Source: Lachnospiraceae bacterium (GTDB lineage: Bacteria > Bacillota > Clostridia > Lachnospirales > Lachnospiraceae). From it: DNA of 64,000 bases. The number at the start of each line of letters is the position of its first letter. Position 1 is the first letter of the stretch. A model generated the notes under the pieces. It saw only the letters and a list, made by a program, of their open reading frames with translations. It was not told the origin of the DNA and did no database searches. Location: assembly GCA_011959105.1 (NCBI GenBank), contig BLLU01000153.1:1-64000 (forward strand), written 5' to 3'. The position numbers were made by a program, and so were the translations under genes. Shown one piece after another: positions 53,120-62,326 of this stretch.

Positions 53120-54650
53120 AAGCCGCGGCATTATAATCGGGTCCATATAGCCCAAAGGTAATCAGGGCAAAGAAACCAAGGATATACAGGCCCCATCTGA
53201 ACACAAGATTTTGCTGCGCAACCCAAGTTATCACAGGCTTGTTCATGCGTTCATTCATGGATTCCGCTATTAGGACAATCAGTACTGCGCAGATCATTAC
53301 TGTCATATCTTTATAGTCAAGCCCTAAATGGTTTAATGATCCGTCTACCCAGATCCAGGGATTGTATTCACCATTGAAAAACATGGTAAATAAGCTGCCT
53401 ATGAAACCAACTGCTTCTTTTATAGAACCTGCCCTGAAAAATACGGCGCCAAATCCATATATCAAATATGTTCTCAATGACTGAAATAAATGCCAGCTAA
53501 ACACCTTGGTATCGATCTTTAAAAAATCGGTTAGTTTTGAAAAAGCAGGCTTAAGTAAATCACCAAGGGTCAGAAAGAACCAGTAATAGATGCTGACACC
53601 GACGATATGCTTTATGCCGCCATGCCATATTCCCATTGACAGCCATACCATGAGCGAGCCCAGGGCTGTGGGTATAAATCGGCCCATGCGCTTTCCGAAT
53701 TTATGTTTGCATCTGCTGCTGAGACGAATCATCAGCGGTGTTTTTAAGAGTGGGTACATCACATAATCCTTGGCCCAATTACCCAGAGTAATATGCCATC
53801 TTTGCCAAAATTCCTGAATATTTCTGGAAAAAAAGGGATTTTTGAAATTTTCCGGCAGCTTTATGCCAAATATACGGGCGGCTCCAATCACAATATCCAT
53901 ACATCCGGAAAAATCACAATACATTTGTACCGGGTACAATAGCAGTGCTACCCAGTGGTAATACCCATTGTATGCGGATAAGTTTCCCCAGATGGTATTT
54001 ACTATGATGCCTGCTCTGTCCGCAAGAATCATTTTCTTCCCCAGCCCCCACATAAGCCTTTGGATTCCATGGGTTATATTATCATAAGACAGTTGATGAG
54101 GCTGATATAAACTTTCCAGCTGGTGGCTTCTGCTGATTGGTCCCGTAGTAAGCTGCGGAAAAAAGCAGACAAATAAAAGCAGTTTGAAAAAGTTATTATG
54201 CGGCTTTGCCACGCCCATATAGCAGTCCAGGATATAGCCCATCACCTGGGCGGTATAATAGCCCATGCCCATGGGAACTGCCCATAGTGAACCCTGAAAA
54301 GGCATCTCCCGGCCAAACATAGTACAAATAGCATTGGCAGGCGTTATCCAGAAATCTCTCCCGGCAAAACCCAGCCATAGACCGATTACAAGAAACAAAG
54401 CCAGAAACAGAATTCCTTTGTCCTTTTTTGAATGGGTCTCATTATAGCTGCGCGCAATATATTTTGTTGAAAAAAAAGCGATGGTGCTTGCCCCTAATAG
54501 ACATAAAAATGTCCATGGGGTGGAGGCAAAAAAATAGTATAACAGGCTTAAAACCAGGCTGATTATCCACTGCTTTTTAGGAAGGGCATAATATATTATG
54601 CCCCCCCACAATAATAATAAAAAGAAATATCCTGAAGTTATCCCTATCAC
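53100..54650 (-). CDS. MBOAT O-acyltransferase (DltB/AlgI-like)
   Basis: 516-aa polytopic MBOAT enzyme, the membrane channel/transferase that passes an acyl group from a cytoplasmic carrier to an outside acceptor. Signature blocks: YYTAQVMGYILDCYMG, FFPQLTTGPISR, MYCDFSGCMDIVIGAARIFGI, FWQRWHITLGNWAKDYV, and the active-site MGIWHGGIKHIVG. Ten or more membrane segments. GTG at 54650 follows AGAGG and sits 12 nt after the acyl carrier gene, the same pairing as DltB-DltC. The SGNH gene of the operon supplies the DltD/AlgJ-like partner. It is AT-richer than the convergent polysaccharide genes. Last gene of the - strand operon. Confidence 0.92.
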   Translation of the reverse strand: MIGITSGYFFLLLLWGGIIYYALPKKQWIISLVLSLLYYFFASTPWTFLCLLGASTIAFFSTKYIARSYNETHSKKDKGILFLALFLVIGLWLGFAGRDFWITPANAICTMFGREMPFQGSLWAVPMGMGYYTAQVMGYILDCYMGVAKPHNNFFKLLLFVCFFPQLTTGPISRSHQLESLYQPHQLSYDNITHGIQRLMWGLGKKMILADRAGIIVNTIWGNLSAYNGYYHWVALLLYPVQMYCDFSGCMDIVIGAARIFGIKLPENFKNPFFSRNIQEFWQRWHITLGNWAKDYVMYPLLKTPLMIRLSSRCKHKFGKRMGRFIPTALGSLMVWLSMGIWHGGIKHIVGVSIYYWFFLTLGDLLKPAFSKLTDFLKIDTKVFSWHLFQSLRTYLIYGFGAVFFRAGSIKEAVGFIGSLFTMFFNGEYNPWIWVDGSLNHLGLDYKDMTVMICAVLIVLIAESMNERMNKPVITWVAQQNLVFRWGLYILGFFALITFGLYGPDYNAAAFIYGGF

Positions 54651-54662
54651 AGCAAAACCTCT

Positions 54663-54905
54663 TTACTTTCCCATTTCCAAAATGATATCTACCATTTCGC
54701 CCACATTTTTCATAGTGATTACTTTGCCCATGGGAATCTTAAATGAAAATTCGCTTTCCACGGCTACGACCAGGTTGATATGTTCAAAGGAATCCCAATC
54801 CTCAATATCGTCTGCCGTGGTCGTATCCTGCAATATAATCTCCTCGTCGTCAAAAACCTCCCGGAAAACTCTGTTCAACCTTTCATATGCCTCTTCTCTT
54901 GTCAT
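54663..54905 (-). CDS. Acyl carrier protein
   Basis: 80-aa carrier protein. The phosphopantetheine serine is S39 in DWDSFEHIN, preceded by DDIED, as in ACP-like carriers of polysaccharide and polyketide loci. The ATG at 54905 has an AAGGAGGA site and lies 14 nt after the MaoC-like stop and 12 nt before the MBOAT gene. Being separate from any fatty acid synthase gene, it is likely dedicated to the acyl group assembled by the neighbouring FkbH-like and transketolase enzymes. Confidence 0.92.
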   Translation of the reverse strand: MTREEAYERLNRVFREVFDDEEIILQDTTTADDIEDWDSFEHINLVVAVESEFSFKIPMGKVITMKNVGEMVDIILEMGK

Positions 54906-54919
54906 TGTATTTTCCTCCT

Positions 54920-55345
54920 TTACTCTAAACATAAGACTTTTATAGTTGCTTTTGAAACACTTTGTGACTTTTGGTTCCTGATTTCCGCCTTGATCAGAAT
55001 CAATTGTAATTCATTTTGCTTATCGGTTATTTTACCAGAGACTGTCAACTGATCTCCAACATATACCGGTTTCTGGAACTTTATATCCAAACTGTGGATT
55101 AAGCTGTGCTTTCCGGGAAGATAGACGCCGGCCAGAGTAGAATAGAAAGATGCCGTCAACATTCCAAAACATACATGCCCCTTAAATTTTCCCTTCCCTG
55201 ACCGGCATGCAAACACATCATCCTGATGTAATGGATTTATGTCTCCGGTGATATTGCGGAAACTGTCTTCCATTTCTTTTGTGACAATTACTCCAAAATG
55301 CTCCGTATGACCTATAATAAGATCAGAAAAATTATATTCATTCAC
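54920..55345 (-). CDS. MaoC-like hotdog dehydratase
   Basis: 141-aa single-hotdog protein with the (R)-hydratase motif FRNITGDINPLHQDD (Asp 35, His 40) and VCFGMLTASFYSTLAGVYLPG. Usual reaction: hydration of enoyl-CoA/ACP or its reverse. Overlaps the transketolase C-subunit gene by eight bases and precedes the carrier protein by 14 nt, so the acyl substrate is probably ACP-bound. Confidence 0.88.
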   Translation of the reverse strand: MNEYNFSDLIIGHTEHFGVIVTKEMEDSFRNITGDINPLHQDDVFACRSGKGKFKGHVCFGMLTASFYSTLAGVYLPGKHSLIHSLDIKFQKPVYVGDQLTVSGKITDKQNELQLILIKAEIRNQKSQSVSKATIKVLCLE

Positions 55346-56261
55346 GCAGGCGCCTCCTTATCGTTTCTGCTATTGCGGCAGCATCCAAGCCGTTTTGGGC
55401 TCTCACAATTTCCTGGCTGTTTCCGTAACCTTCCGCAAAGATATCGTTCAGACCAATACGAATCAGCTTTTTTCCCATGCCGCTGGAGGCCAGGGCCTCG
55501 GCGGCAATACTTCCCAAGCCGCCGCATATATTATGTTCCTCCACCGTTACGACATAATCGGCACTCATTATTTCCTGAAACAGAGCCGTTTCGTCAAAGG
55601 GTTTGATTCGGACAATATTGATAACAGAGGCGAGGAGGTTGTCTTTTTCCAGCTCATCTGCCGCTGACAGTACATTTTCCAGAATATTTCCGGTTGAAAG
55701 GATAACGATGTTGCCTCCACCACGCAATACATTCTGGCCTGATGCAGGCAGATCATGGCTTCCGGCAAAAAACTCTTTTTCGTTGTTCATTCCAATCCGT
55801 ATATACACAGGTCCAGTGTGCCTGTATGCCAGTTCCACGCATTGGGAAACCTGAACGGGAGTTGCGGGCGACAGGATCATCAGGTTTGGAATCGCTCTCA
55901 ATACGGCAATATCTTCCGTTGTGTGATGGGTGGGCCCCAGAGAGCACCATGCGAGTCCGCTTCCCATACCCACTATTTTTACATTCAGGTTCTGAAAACA
56001 GATATCGTTTCGTATAAATTCCAGAGAACGGTATGCCAGAAAGGCTCCGGCAGTATAAACAAAGGGAATCTTACCGGCAGTGGCAAGCCCTGCGGAGGCG
56101 GCTACCATATGTTCTTCGGCAATACCGAAATTGATCATTTGCCCGGGAAAACTGTGTTTAAACATTTCATCGAAGCCTGTGCCGCTGTCTGCGACAAGAT
56201 GAAGGACATCGGCATTATTTTCGGCCAGTTCCAGCAGTTTACTTAAATATGCTCTCTGCAT
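55338..56261 (-). CDS. Transketolase, C-terminal subunit
   Basis: 307 aa: the pyrimidine-binding and C-terminal domains of a split transketolase. It has MINFGIAEEHMVAASAGLATAG (catalytic Glu of the TPP site), LTPTHHTTEDIAVLRAIPNLMI-like GPTHHTTEDIAVLRAIPN and a C-terminal domain EEHNICGGLGSIAAEAL. Start ATG 56261 has GAGGAG and overlaps the N-subunit gene by 23 nt. Split transketolases are common in secondary metabolite and polysaccharide loci; see the N subunit. Confidence 0.93.
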   Translation of the reverse strand: MQRAYLSKLLELAENNADVLHLVADSGTGFDEMFKHSFPGQMINFGIAEEHMVAASAGLATAGKIPFVYTAGAFLAYRSLEFIRNDICFQNLNVKIVGMGSGLAWCSLGPTHHTTEDIAVLRAIPNLMILSPATPVQVSQCVELAYRHTGPVYIRIGMNNEKEFFAGSHDLPASGQNVLRGGGNIVILSTGNILENVLSAADELEKDNLLASVINIVRIKPFDETALFQEIMSADYVVTVEEHNICGGLGSIAAEALASSGMGKKLIRIGLNDIFAEGYGNSQEIVRAQNGLDAAAIAETIRRRLRE

Positions 56262-57084
56262 TTTGCAGCTCCTCCTCTCCAATATCCAGTTCCGCGCAAA
56301 AGACTTTTCTTTCTTTTCTGTTCGGCAGCTTAAAATGCCACAGAGGATTGTTTTCCATAATTGATACACCCTTTCCCTTTACCGTATGGGCGATCAACAA
56401 AAGGGGTTTTCCCGTCTCATTCTTTGCCAGCAATATTTCCTCCAAAGCCGCTATGTCATGTCCGTCCACTTCCTTGACCAGCCATCCAAAGGATTCCCAT
56501 TTTTCTCTCCAGTTTGTATGTCTGATTGTACCCTCCACAGTGGTCATTTTCTGAATTTCATTGCAGTCCAGTATTGCTGTAAGATTGTCCAGATCAAATG
56601 CGGGAGCAGACATGGCGGCCTCCCAAATGCTTCCCTCCTCACATTCTCCGTCCCCTATAATCACATAGGTCCTGGCGTCCAGTCCGTCCATTTTCTGAGC
56701 CATGGCCATTCCGACTCCCATGGGCAGGCCATGTCCCAGAGACCCTGTGGTAGCCTCAATTCCGGGCAAATCTCTCATACAGGGTTCACCGCCCACATGT
56801 GAGCCAGGCTGCAGGAAAGTGCCTATTTCTTCACCCGACAGCAATCCGGCTTCGTTCATTACCCAGTACAGTGCAAGCCCCGCATGTCCTTTACTGAGGA
56901 TAAGGCGGTTTCTTTTTTTACTGCCCATATTTTCCCGGGTGCAGTTTAAAATATTTTTTTTGTACAGCACATACAGAATTTCCAGGCAGGAGTAACAGGA
57001 TGCCAGATGTCCCAGCCCTCCGCGTTCCGCAGTCAGATAAATTTTTTTTCTCAGATTTTTACATACATTTTCATCATAACTCAT
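56239..57084 (-). CDS. Transketolase, N-terminal subunit
   Basis: 281 aa: TPP diphosphate-binding domain with GHLASCYSCLEILYVLY, GHAGLALYWVMNE, GSLGHGLPMGVGMA and the GDG...N motif, GDGECEEGSIWEAAMSAPAF through DCNEIQ. Works with the overlapping C subunit as a two-carbon transfer enzyme. In some natural-product pathways a TPP enzyme of this sort moves a C2 glycolyl unit from a ketose phosphate onto an acyl carrier protein, which would fit the ACP nearby. Ordinary pentose phosphate transketolase function is the alternative. Start ATG 57084; an in-frame TTG precedes it. Confidence 0.93.
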   Translation of the reverse strand: MSYDENVCKNLRKKIYLTAERGGLGHLASCYSCLEILYVLYKKNILNCTRENMGSKKRNRLILSKGHAGLALYWVMNEAGLLSGEEIGTFLQPGSHVGGEPCMRDLPGIEATTGSLGHGLPMGVGMAMAQKMDGLDARTYVIIGDGECEEGSIWEAAMSAPAFDLDNLTAILDCNEIQKMTTVEGTIRHTNWREKWESFGWLVKEVDGHDIAALEEILLAKNETGKPLLLIAHTVKGKGVSIMENNPLWHFKLPNRKERKVFCAELDIGEEELQNAESIFK

Positions 57085-57931
57085 CAAATTTGTTCACCTC
57101 GTCAGAATCAATGGCTAATCCTCCACAGAATGGCAAATTATCCAGCAAATGCATTATATCTTTGTCCAGATTCAGCTGCCATGAACAGAAGTTTTCCCTC
57201 ATGCGTTCCGGGCTGGTGGTTTTAGGGAGGATAATATATCCGTGTTCCAGGCTCCATTTCAGACATAGCTGGGCGGCGGTAACCCCGCTTTCCGCAGCAA
57301 TCCTGAGAAGTTCTGCGTTATTTAAAATCTGCCCGTTGCCCAAAGGACTGCTGGCCTGAATACGGATTTCCTTTTTCCGGCAATACTCCGTGATCTCCTT
57401 GTTCGGCATACCGGGGTGGCACTCAATCTGATTGATCAGCGGGTGCACCGCAGCTGTTTTGCCCAGAGCTTCTAAATGGGAAATTTTAAAATTACATACC
57501 CCGATTGCCCGGACATACCCCTCTTTGTATAGCTGCTCCATGCCCCTCCATGTCTCCGCGTTGATCTCCTCCCAGTTGTCATACAGTTTGGATGGTGCGG
57601 GCCAGTGCATCAGATATACATCCAGGTAATCGGTTTTCAGCTTTTTCAGCGAATGTCTGCAGGCAGCCTGAGCATTTTCATATCCATAACAGGTAGTCCA
57701 TAATTTGTCCTGTATTATGATCTGCTCCCGGGGCAGCCCCAGTTCGGAAACAGCTTTTCCCAAGGCTAACTCATTGCTGTAAGCCGAGGCGGTATCAAAC
57801 AGACGATAACCGCATTGCCAGGCGTTTTTAACCACTTCCACCATCAGCTGCCGATCTGTGATCTTCCACAGCCCCGCGCCGATGACAGGCAGAAAAACAT
57901 CGTTTCTAAGTCGCGCTTCTTTCATTGACAT
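57074..57931 (-). CDS. Aldo/keto reductase
   Basis: 285-aa NADPH-dependent oxidoreductase. The AKR tetrad is complete: D46 in FDTAS, Y51, K76 in QDKLW, H109 in LMHWP. VRAIGVCNFKISHL and the cofactor-site LPKTTSPERMRENF are also seen. Overlaps the FkbH-like gene by 26 nt upstream and the transketolase gene downstream. Could reduce a keto group on the carrier-bound or sugar-linked intermediate; the substrate is not deducible. Confidence 0.92.
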   Translation of the reverse strand: MSMKEARLRNDVFLPVIGAGLWKITDRQLMVEVVKNAWQCGYRLFDTASAYSNELALGKAVSELGLPREQIIIQDKLWTTCYGYENAQAACRHSLKKLKTDYLDVYLMHWPAPSKLYDNWEEINAETWRGMEQLYKEGYVRAIGVCNFKISHLEALGKTAAVHPLINQIECHPGMPNKEITEYCRKKEIRIQASSPLGNGQILNNAELLRIAAESGVTAAQLCLKWSLEHGYIILPKTTSPERMRENFCSWQLNLDKDIMHLLDNLPFCGGLAIDSDEVNKFDEL

Positions 57932-59705
57932 TAATCACCTCATTTCTGTTTTTATATTGATCCGTGATAAGATATTCCCACACGGTATTTCCCATATCAT
58001 CCGCTGATATTTGGCTGAAACCCTGGTTTTCGTAGAAATCACATACCATGCCGTTTTTCCTGGTCGGATAATAATATCCTACGATGCGCCTGATTCCGGC
58101 CGCCATGCATTTGCTGACCAGTTCATCCATCATGGCATATTCCATGTCCCTTTTAAGTACCCGGCAGCTCATTAGCCATAAGTCAATATGAAGCGCATTC
58201 TCTTTACGCGAACCTATGACCACGCTGACCACGCCGTTGTCACCAAATTTGTCTGCCAGTTTCCCATATAGGGTAATCTTCATGGGATCGGCGGCCGCTT
58301 CTTCTATCTGCGCCTGGGTGTATCGTCTGGTTGTCAGATTGAACTGATTGCTCTTGTTTGTCAGCTGTGAAATACGGGACATGTAAGTCGCACTGAAAGG
58401 TTTGATTTCTCCTTTCATCTCCAAAGATCTGAGATATTCTCCGTAGTCTTTGAAATTTGTCAGTGCCTGATTTCGGGCAATATTGGATCGGTACATCTCG
58501 CTGCGGCGCATATCATCCGCAGAAAAAGAGGTCATTTCAAAATATCCGGCCCTGTCAATGGAAATAATATAGTGTTCCGGCGTATCCAGATTGACGATCT
58601 CAAGGCCCTGAAAATTTTGCCGGATAATTTCCCGTTCTGCAGGGTTGTCATCCGCAAAAACAAAACTGTCGGTGCCCAAATTCAATTCCTGTGCCGTCTC
58701 AGCGAGATTTTGGCTCTTGGGATTCCAGTTTGCTTTAAACGTAATGAAATCCTCTCTTCTTAAAATGGAGTCCGGACGCTGAAATCCCAGAAGCGCATTG
58801 GCTTCTTCGTTTTTACTGTTTACAGTCAGGAGAACACCAATGTCTTTTAGCTGCCGCACATATGTCTGGAATTCGGCAAAGGTCTGCCCAAGGGATGTTT
58901 CCTGGCCGATTTCTATGTTATCTGCTCCGTCATCTCCTATAATCCCGCCCCATAAGGTGTTATCCAGGTCCAGATTCAGGACTTTCTTGTTTCGTCCAAA
59001 AATGGATTTAACGATGTTTGCCACATTGAATGCGCTGTCGGGAATGGCGGGTACGCAGCAGGCATATTTGTACATATGCCAGTAATAGGGGTCTGACCAT
59101 TTTCGAATCCCATAATCGGCCTGCTCAAATGCAATATCATGTATAAAGATATTTTCGTGGCTGCTGACATACTTATAAAACAGCCGGTTTAGTTCGTTGA
59201 CAAAATGAATACTTCCGCGGAAGTCAGATGCCTCACGGCTGCCCATAACACGGTAGAAGGGTAGTTCGAAGTTGTTTTGGATGATGGGGCAGTGGTAGGT
59301 GTCTGCGATATGTTCCCACAATCCCTCAAATTTTTCATATGTCAGCCGGCATTTTCGGTCAACATCTTCTTCCCGGTCGGATATTACCGGATATTCCACA
59401 ATATTCCGATAAGAGGTATGAATGTATATAAGATCCGGACGGAACGCTTCCAGCCGGGGATTCGGGAACATACCGTCCTCATAATACATGTTGTATTCCG
59501 ACTCATAAAAATGAGGCTTAATACCGTAACGCAACAGAAACAGCTCCAGAATATTCACCAGTACATTTGTGGTGCTTCCGCCCAGAACGGCTATATTTTT
59601 ATCAATATAAGAGCAGCCTTCCCGCTCCAGAAGATATTTTCTGATGGACTTCTTTTTCTTAATGATCTGTTCCGCGTCAAAGGGATATTCCAGAATATGT
59701 TCCAT
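57906..59705 (-). CDS. FkbH-like HAD-IIIC enzyme (glyceryl-ACP former)
   Basis: 599-aa FkbH-family protein. Residues about 1-230 are the SGNH-like N-terminal part (AVLGGSTTNVLVNILELFLLRYG). Then comes the HAD catalytic core with LDLDNTLWGG at 245-254 (D246, D248) and FVFADDNPAERE. The C terminus is GNAT-like (NGVVSVVIGSRK; LMSCRVLKRDMEYAMMDELV). Characterised relatives convert 1,3-bisphosphoglycerate to glyceryl-ACP. With the carrier protein in the same operon, it is the most likely enzyme that charges it. Start ATG 59705 with AGAAAGGAA, three nt after the SGNH gene. Confidence 0.9.
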   Translation of the reverse strand: MEHILEYPFDAEQIIKKKKSIRKYLLEREGCSYIDKNIAVLGGSTTNVLVNILELFLLRYGIKPHFYESEYNMYYEDGMFPNPRLEAFRPDLIYIHTSYRNIVEYPVISDREEDVDRKCRLTYEKFEGLWEHIADTYHCPIIQNNFELPFYRVMGSREASDFRGSIHFVNELNRLFYKYVSSHENIFIHDIAFEQADYGIRKWSDPYYWHMYKYACCVPAIPDSAFNVANIVKSIFGRNKKVLNLDLDNTLWGGIIGDDGADNIEIGQETSLGQTFAEFQTYVRQLKDIGVLLTVNSKNEEANALLGFQRPDSILRREDFITFKANWNPKSQNLAETAQELNLGTDSFVFADDNPAEREIIRQNFQGLEIVNLDTPEHYIISIDRAGYFEMTSFSADDMRRSEMYRSNIARNQALTNFKDYGEYLRSLEMKGEIKPFSATYMSRISQLTNKSNQFNLTTRRYTQAQIEEAAADPMKITLYGKLADKFGDNGVVSVVIGSRKENALHIDLWLMSCRVLKRDMEYAMMDELVSKCMAAGIRRIVGYYYPTRKNGMVCDFYENQGFSQISADDMGNTVWEYLITDQYKNRNEVINVNERSAT

Positions 59706-59707
59706 TG

Positions 59708-61165
59708 TTATTTCCTTTCCAGATAGATTTCCTGTATGCCTAAAGTATAGTCAAGCGACATGGCGCCAAATGCGGCTCCGCTTCGGTCGGGATATTTGAG
59801 AGTTAGTTTTTGTTCTCCCGAACTTACCCATAATTCTTCATCGATATCTACTGATAATGCGGCAGGGCATTCCGCAGCGTCAACCTCCAGACTCGATACA
59901 TATCGTTCATTGATGTATATCTCTACCGTCCTGGAAGTTTTATCCTTAAGGGGCTGCAGGGCCTGTACATTGATCTGTAACAATGCGTCAGCCGTTTCTT
60001 CTATATAGAAATAGAAATCGGAACGCGGCCCCGTGGTCCAGGTGAATATGCCGCTGGGATCAGGGACCCTGCTGGAGCCCACACTGTCACCATAATATTG
60101 CGTATGATTTCCTTCTGCGGAAAAGGTAACAGCAGTGCCGTAACTGAGTGTGGGGCATGTCCATATTGAATTCCGATAGGAGGTGTATTCCTCCAGCCGT
60201 TTATCCCAAAATAAACGGGTCTGCCCGTCAGTGTGTAATCCCAGTTCATAATGCGTGGCCAGATAGTTTCCGATGTAGGCGCTGCTTTTTTTGGCGCCAT
60301 GAATATTCAAATGTGCCATATCCACAAAATCAGTACCATAATCCAATTGCCAAAATGCAGGGTCGTCATAGCCGTTGATAAAAGGGATCCCCCGTTCCTC
60401 TGCCCATTTCTGAAGGGTGTTGTATACAGGCTGATAGTCCACGCACATAGGAATCGGTAATACTGTCAAAACAAGTTCCGAACCGTTTTCTCTGCACAGC
60501 AGCATCAGCTTATCAATATACTCCAGATTGATTTGGGGTACTTCCAACATTTCCTCTTTGGCATATTGTCTCATTGTTCCATCAAGGTTCACAACAGAGT
60601 TCCGCAGATAAGCTCCTCCCGCGCCGTGGTCGGACACTTCTGTAAAATCCTCTTCCGTCAATTCCTTCCATCTTGTATGGTAGATATAGGGAGTCCAATA
60701 AAATTCAAATCTCTTATCCGGATCCTCTACCAGATCATGGATGGCTCCATATGCTGCGGGACTTGGCCAAAATCCGTCAATGGCGGAGTGGATTCGCGGA
60801 AGTTCGTTAAAAGTCTTTGTTTCCATGTAGGCGAAAGTGCAGTCTAACATAACTACTTTGGGCAACTGCGTCTCGAAAGAAATCTCGGCCATCCAATAGT
60901 TGCCGGGGATTGTGGTGGCAGATGTGGCCATATTGTAGGATGTTATTCCATACTGCTCCCATAAAATCATGGGCTGGGCGGCGTATATCATCTGGCTGCT
61001 GCCCAGAAACAAAACATCTATGGTATTTCTTTCATATTGCTTCAATGTCACGGAACAAAACATTTCCTGTTTGCTCATCATTATTCCGGTATATCGAACC
61101 AATAAGAACAATGTCAGACATAAAAAGGCCAGACATCTAATGATTGTTGTAAACTTTCTTTTCAT
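59708..61165 (-). CDS. SGNH-type exported protein (AlgJ/DltD-like)
   Basis: 485 aa. One N-terminal membrane helix (TTIIRCLAFLCLTLFLLVRYTG), an SGNH-like domain with block I FLGSSQMIYAAQP, mid-domain NMATSATTIPGNYW and the DMAHLNIHGAKKSS block containing Asp and His. A beta-sandwich C-terminal region ends SLDYTLGIQEIYLER. This is the architecture of the extracytoplasmic partners of MBOAT acyltransferases. Start ATG 61165 with AAAGGAAAG. Given the MBOAT and carrier protein in the same operon, it probably completes acyl transfer to the surface glycan. Confidence 0.82.
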   Translation of the reverse strand: MKRKFTTIIRCLAFLCLTLFLLVRYTGIMMSKQEMFCSVTLKQYERNTIDVLFLGSSQMIYAAQPMILWEQYGITSYNMATSATTIPGNYWMAEISFETQLPKVVMLDCTFAYMETKTFNELPRIHSAIDGFWPSPAAYGAIHDLVEDPDKRFEFYWTPYIYHTRWKELTEEDFTEVSDHGAGGAYLRNSVVNLDGTMRQYAKEEMLEVPQINLEYIDKLMLLCRENGSELVLTVLPIPMCVDYQPVYNTLQKWAEERGIPFINGYDDPAFWQLDYGTDFVDMAHLNIHGAKKSSAYIGNYLATHYELGLHTDGQTRLFWDKRLEEYTSYRNSIWTCPTLSYGTAVTFSAEGNHTQYYGDSVGSSRVPDPSGIFTWTTGPRSDFYFYIEETADALLQINVQALQPLKDKTSRTVEIYINERYVSSLEVDAAECPAALSVDIDEELWVSSGEQKLTLKYPDRSGAAFGAMSLDYTLGIQEIYLERK

Positions 61166-61202
61166 ACGCTTTCCTTTTTCAACCTGCGGTTTGACCCAAA
61201 TA

Positions 61203-62297
61203 TTATTGAAAGCTGTTAAGCGTTTCTATAACGTATTGCTGTTCATCTGCAGTCATTCCATTGTATAAAGGGATCGAAAGCACGGTTTCCGCATATTTTT
61301 CTGTAATCGGCAGGCTCCCTTCTCTGATATTAAGATATTGATAGGCTTCCGACAGATGGGGTGGGATCGGGTAGTGGATGATAGTCCCTATCTCATTTCT
61401 GTCCAGATAATTTATCAGTTCCTGCCGCCGCTCCGTGCGGATTACAAACTGATGCCAGATATGGGTGGCTCCCTCGCGGATGCCGGGCAGCAAGAGATCG
61501 GGATGCTTCAATTCTTTCAGGTATCGCTCGCAGAACCCGCGTTTTTCCTCTTCCAGTTCCTTCATATGGGACAGCCTGACACGCAGCAGTCCGGCCTGCA
61601 GTTCATCCAGCCGGGAATTGGTTCCCACCACTTGATTATAATACCGTTTCTCACTTCCATAATTGCGGAATACCCGCACGTCTCCGGCAATCTTGGGATC
61701 ATTGGTGACAATGGCGCCGCCGTCTCCGAAAGCTCCCAGATTTTTGGAGGGATAGAAGGAAAAGCAGCCGATATCTCCAAAGGTCCCGGTCATCTGCCCC
61801 TGAAAGCAGGCCCCGTGAGACTGGGCACAATCCTCCACCACACGGAGGCCATGTCTCTTGGCTGTGTCCATAATGGGAGCCATGTTAGAGGCCTGTCCAT
61901 ACAAATGGACTACCAGGATCGCTTTTGTACGCTCTGTAATTTTTTCCTCGATCTTGTCAGCATTAATGTTATAATATTCGTCTGGTTCCACAAACACAGG
62001 TGTGGCTCCGTTGATAGTGATCCCCATGACGCTGGCAATGTAGGTGTTGCCCTGGACGATTACCTCATCCCCCTGGCCGATTCCCAGAATGCGGAACGCA
62101 ATCCACAGGGCATCCAGGCCGCTGGCCAATCCCACACAATAACGGCTGCCAGTGTAGGCAGCAAATTCTTCCTCAAAAGAAGATACCTCCCGCCCCAGAA
62201 TATACCAGCCGGAGCGAAGCACCTCCAGGGCTTTCTGCTCAAATTCCCTTTGATAGAGGTAAAATCCCCTGTCCAATCTGTTTGGCATGATTTTCAT
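61203..62297 (-). CDS. DegT/DnrJ/EryC1 sugar aminotransferase (FdtB/QdtB-like)
   Basis: 364-aa PLP enzyme of the sugar aminotransferase class: GREVSSFEEEFAAYTG, VGLASGLDALWIAFRILG, QGNTYIASVMGI, VEDCAQSHGA and the PLP lysine in FYPSKNLGAFGDGGAIVTND. The sequence style is that of the 3-aminotransferases (FdtB/QdtB) that make dTDP-Fuc3N or dTDP-Qui3N. Supported by the adjacent formyltransferase. Start ATG 62297 with AAGGAGGA. Confidence 0.92.
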   Translation of the reverse strand: MKIMPNRLDRGFYLYQREFEQKALEVLRSGWYILGREVSSFEEEFAAYTGSRYCVGLASGLDALWIAFRILGIGQGDEVIVQGNTYIASVMGITINGATPVFVEPDEYYNINADKIEEKITERTKAILVVHLYGQASNMAPIMDTAKRHGLRVVEDCAQSHGACFQGQMTGTFGDIGCFSFYPSKNLGAFGDGGAIVTNDPKIAGDVRVFRNYGSEKRYYNQVVGTNSRLDELQAGLLRVRLSHMKELEEEKRGFCERYLKELKHPDLLLPGIREGATHIWHQFVIRTERRQELINYLDRNEIGTIIHYPIPPHLSEAYQYLNIREGSLPITEKYAETVLSIPLYNGMTADEQQYVIETLNSFQ

Positions 62298-62326
62298 GAC
62301 CTTTTTTCCTCCTTACCGCCTCCTGC

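Noticed and set aside
55298..56246. Several + strand frames opposite the transketolase genes
   Set aside because: Overlap highly conserved TPP-enzyme motifs on the - strand, with no ribosome binding sites.
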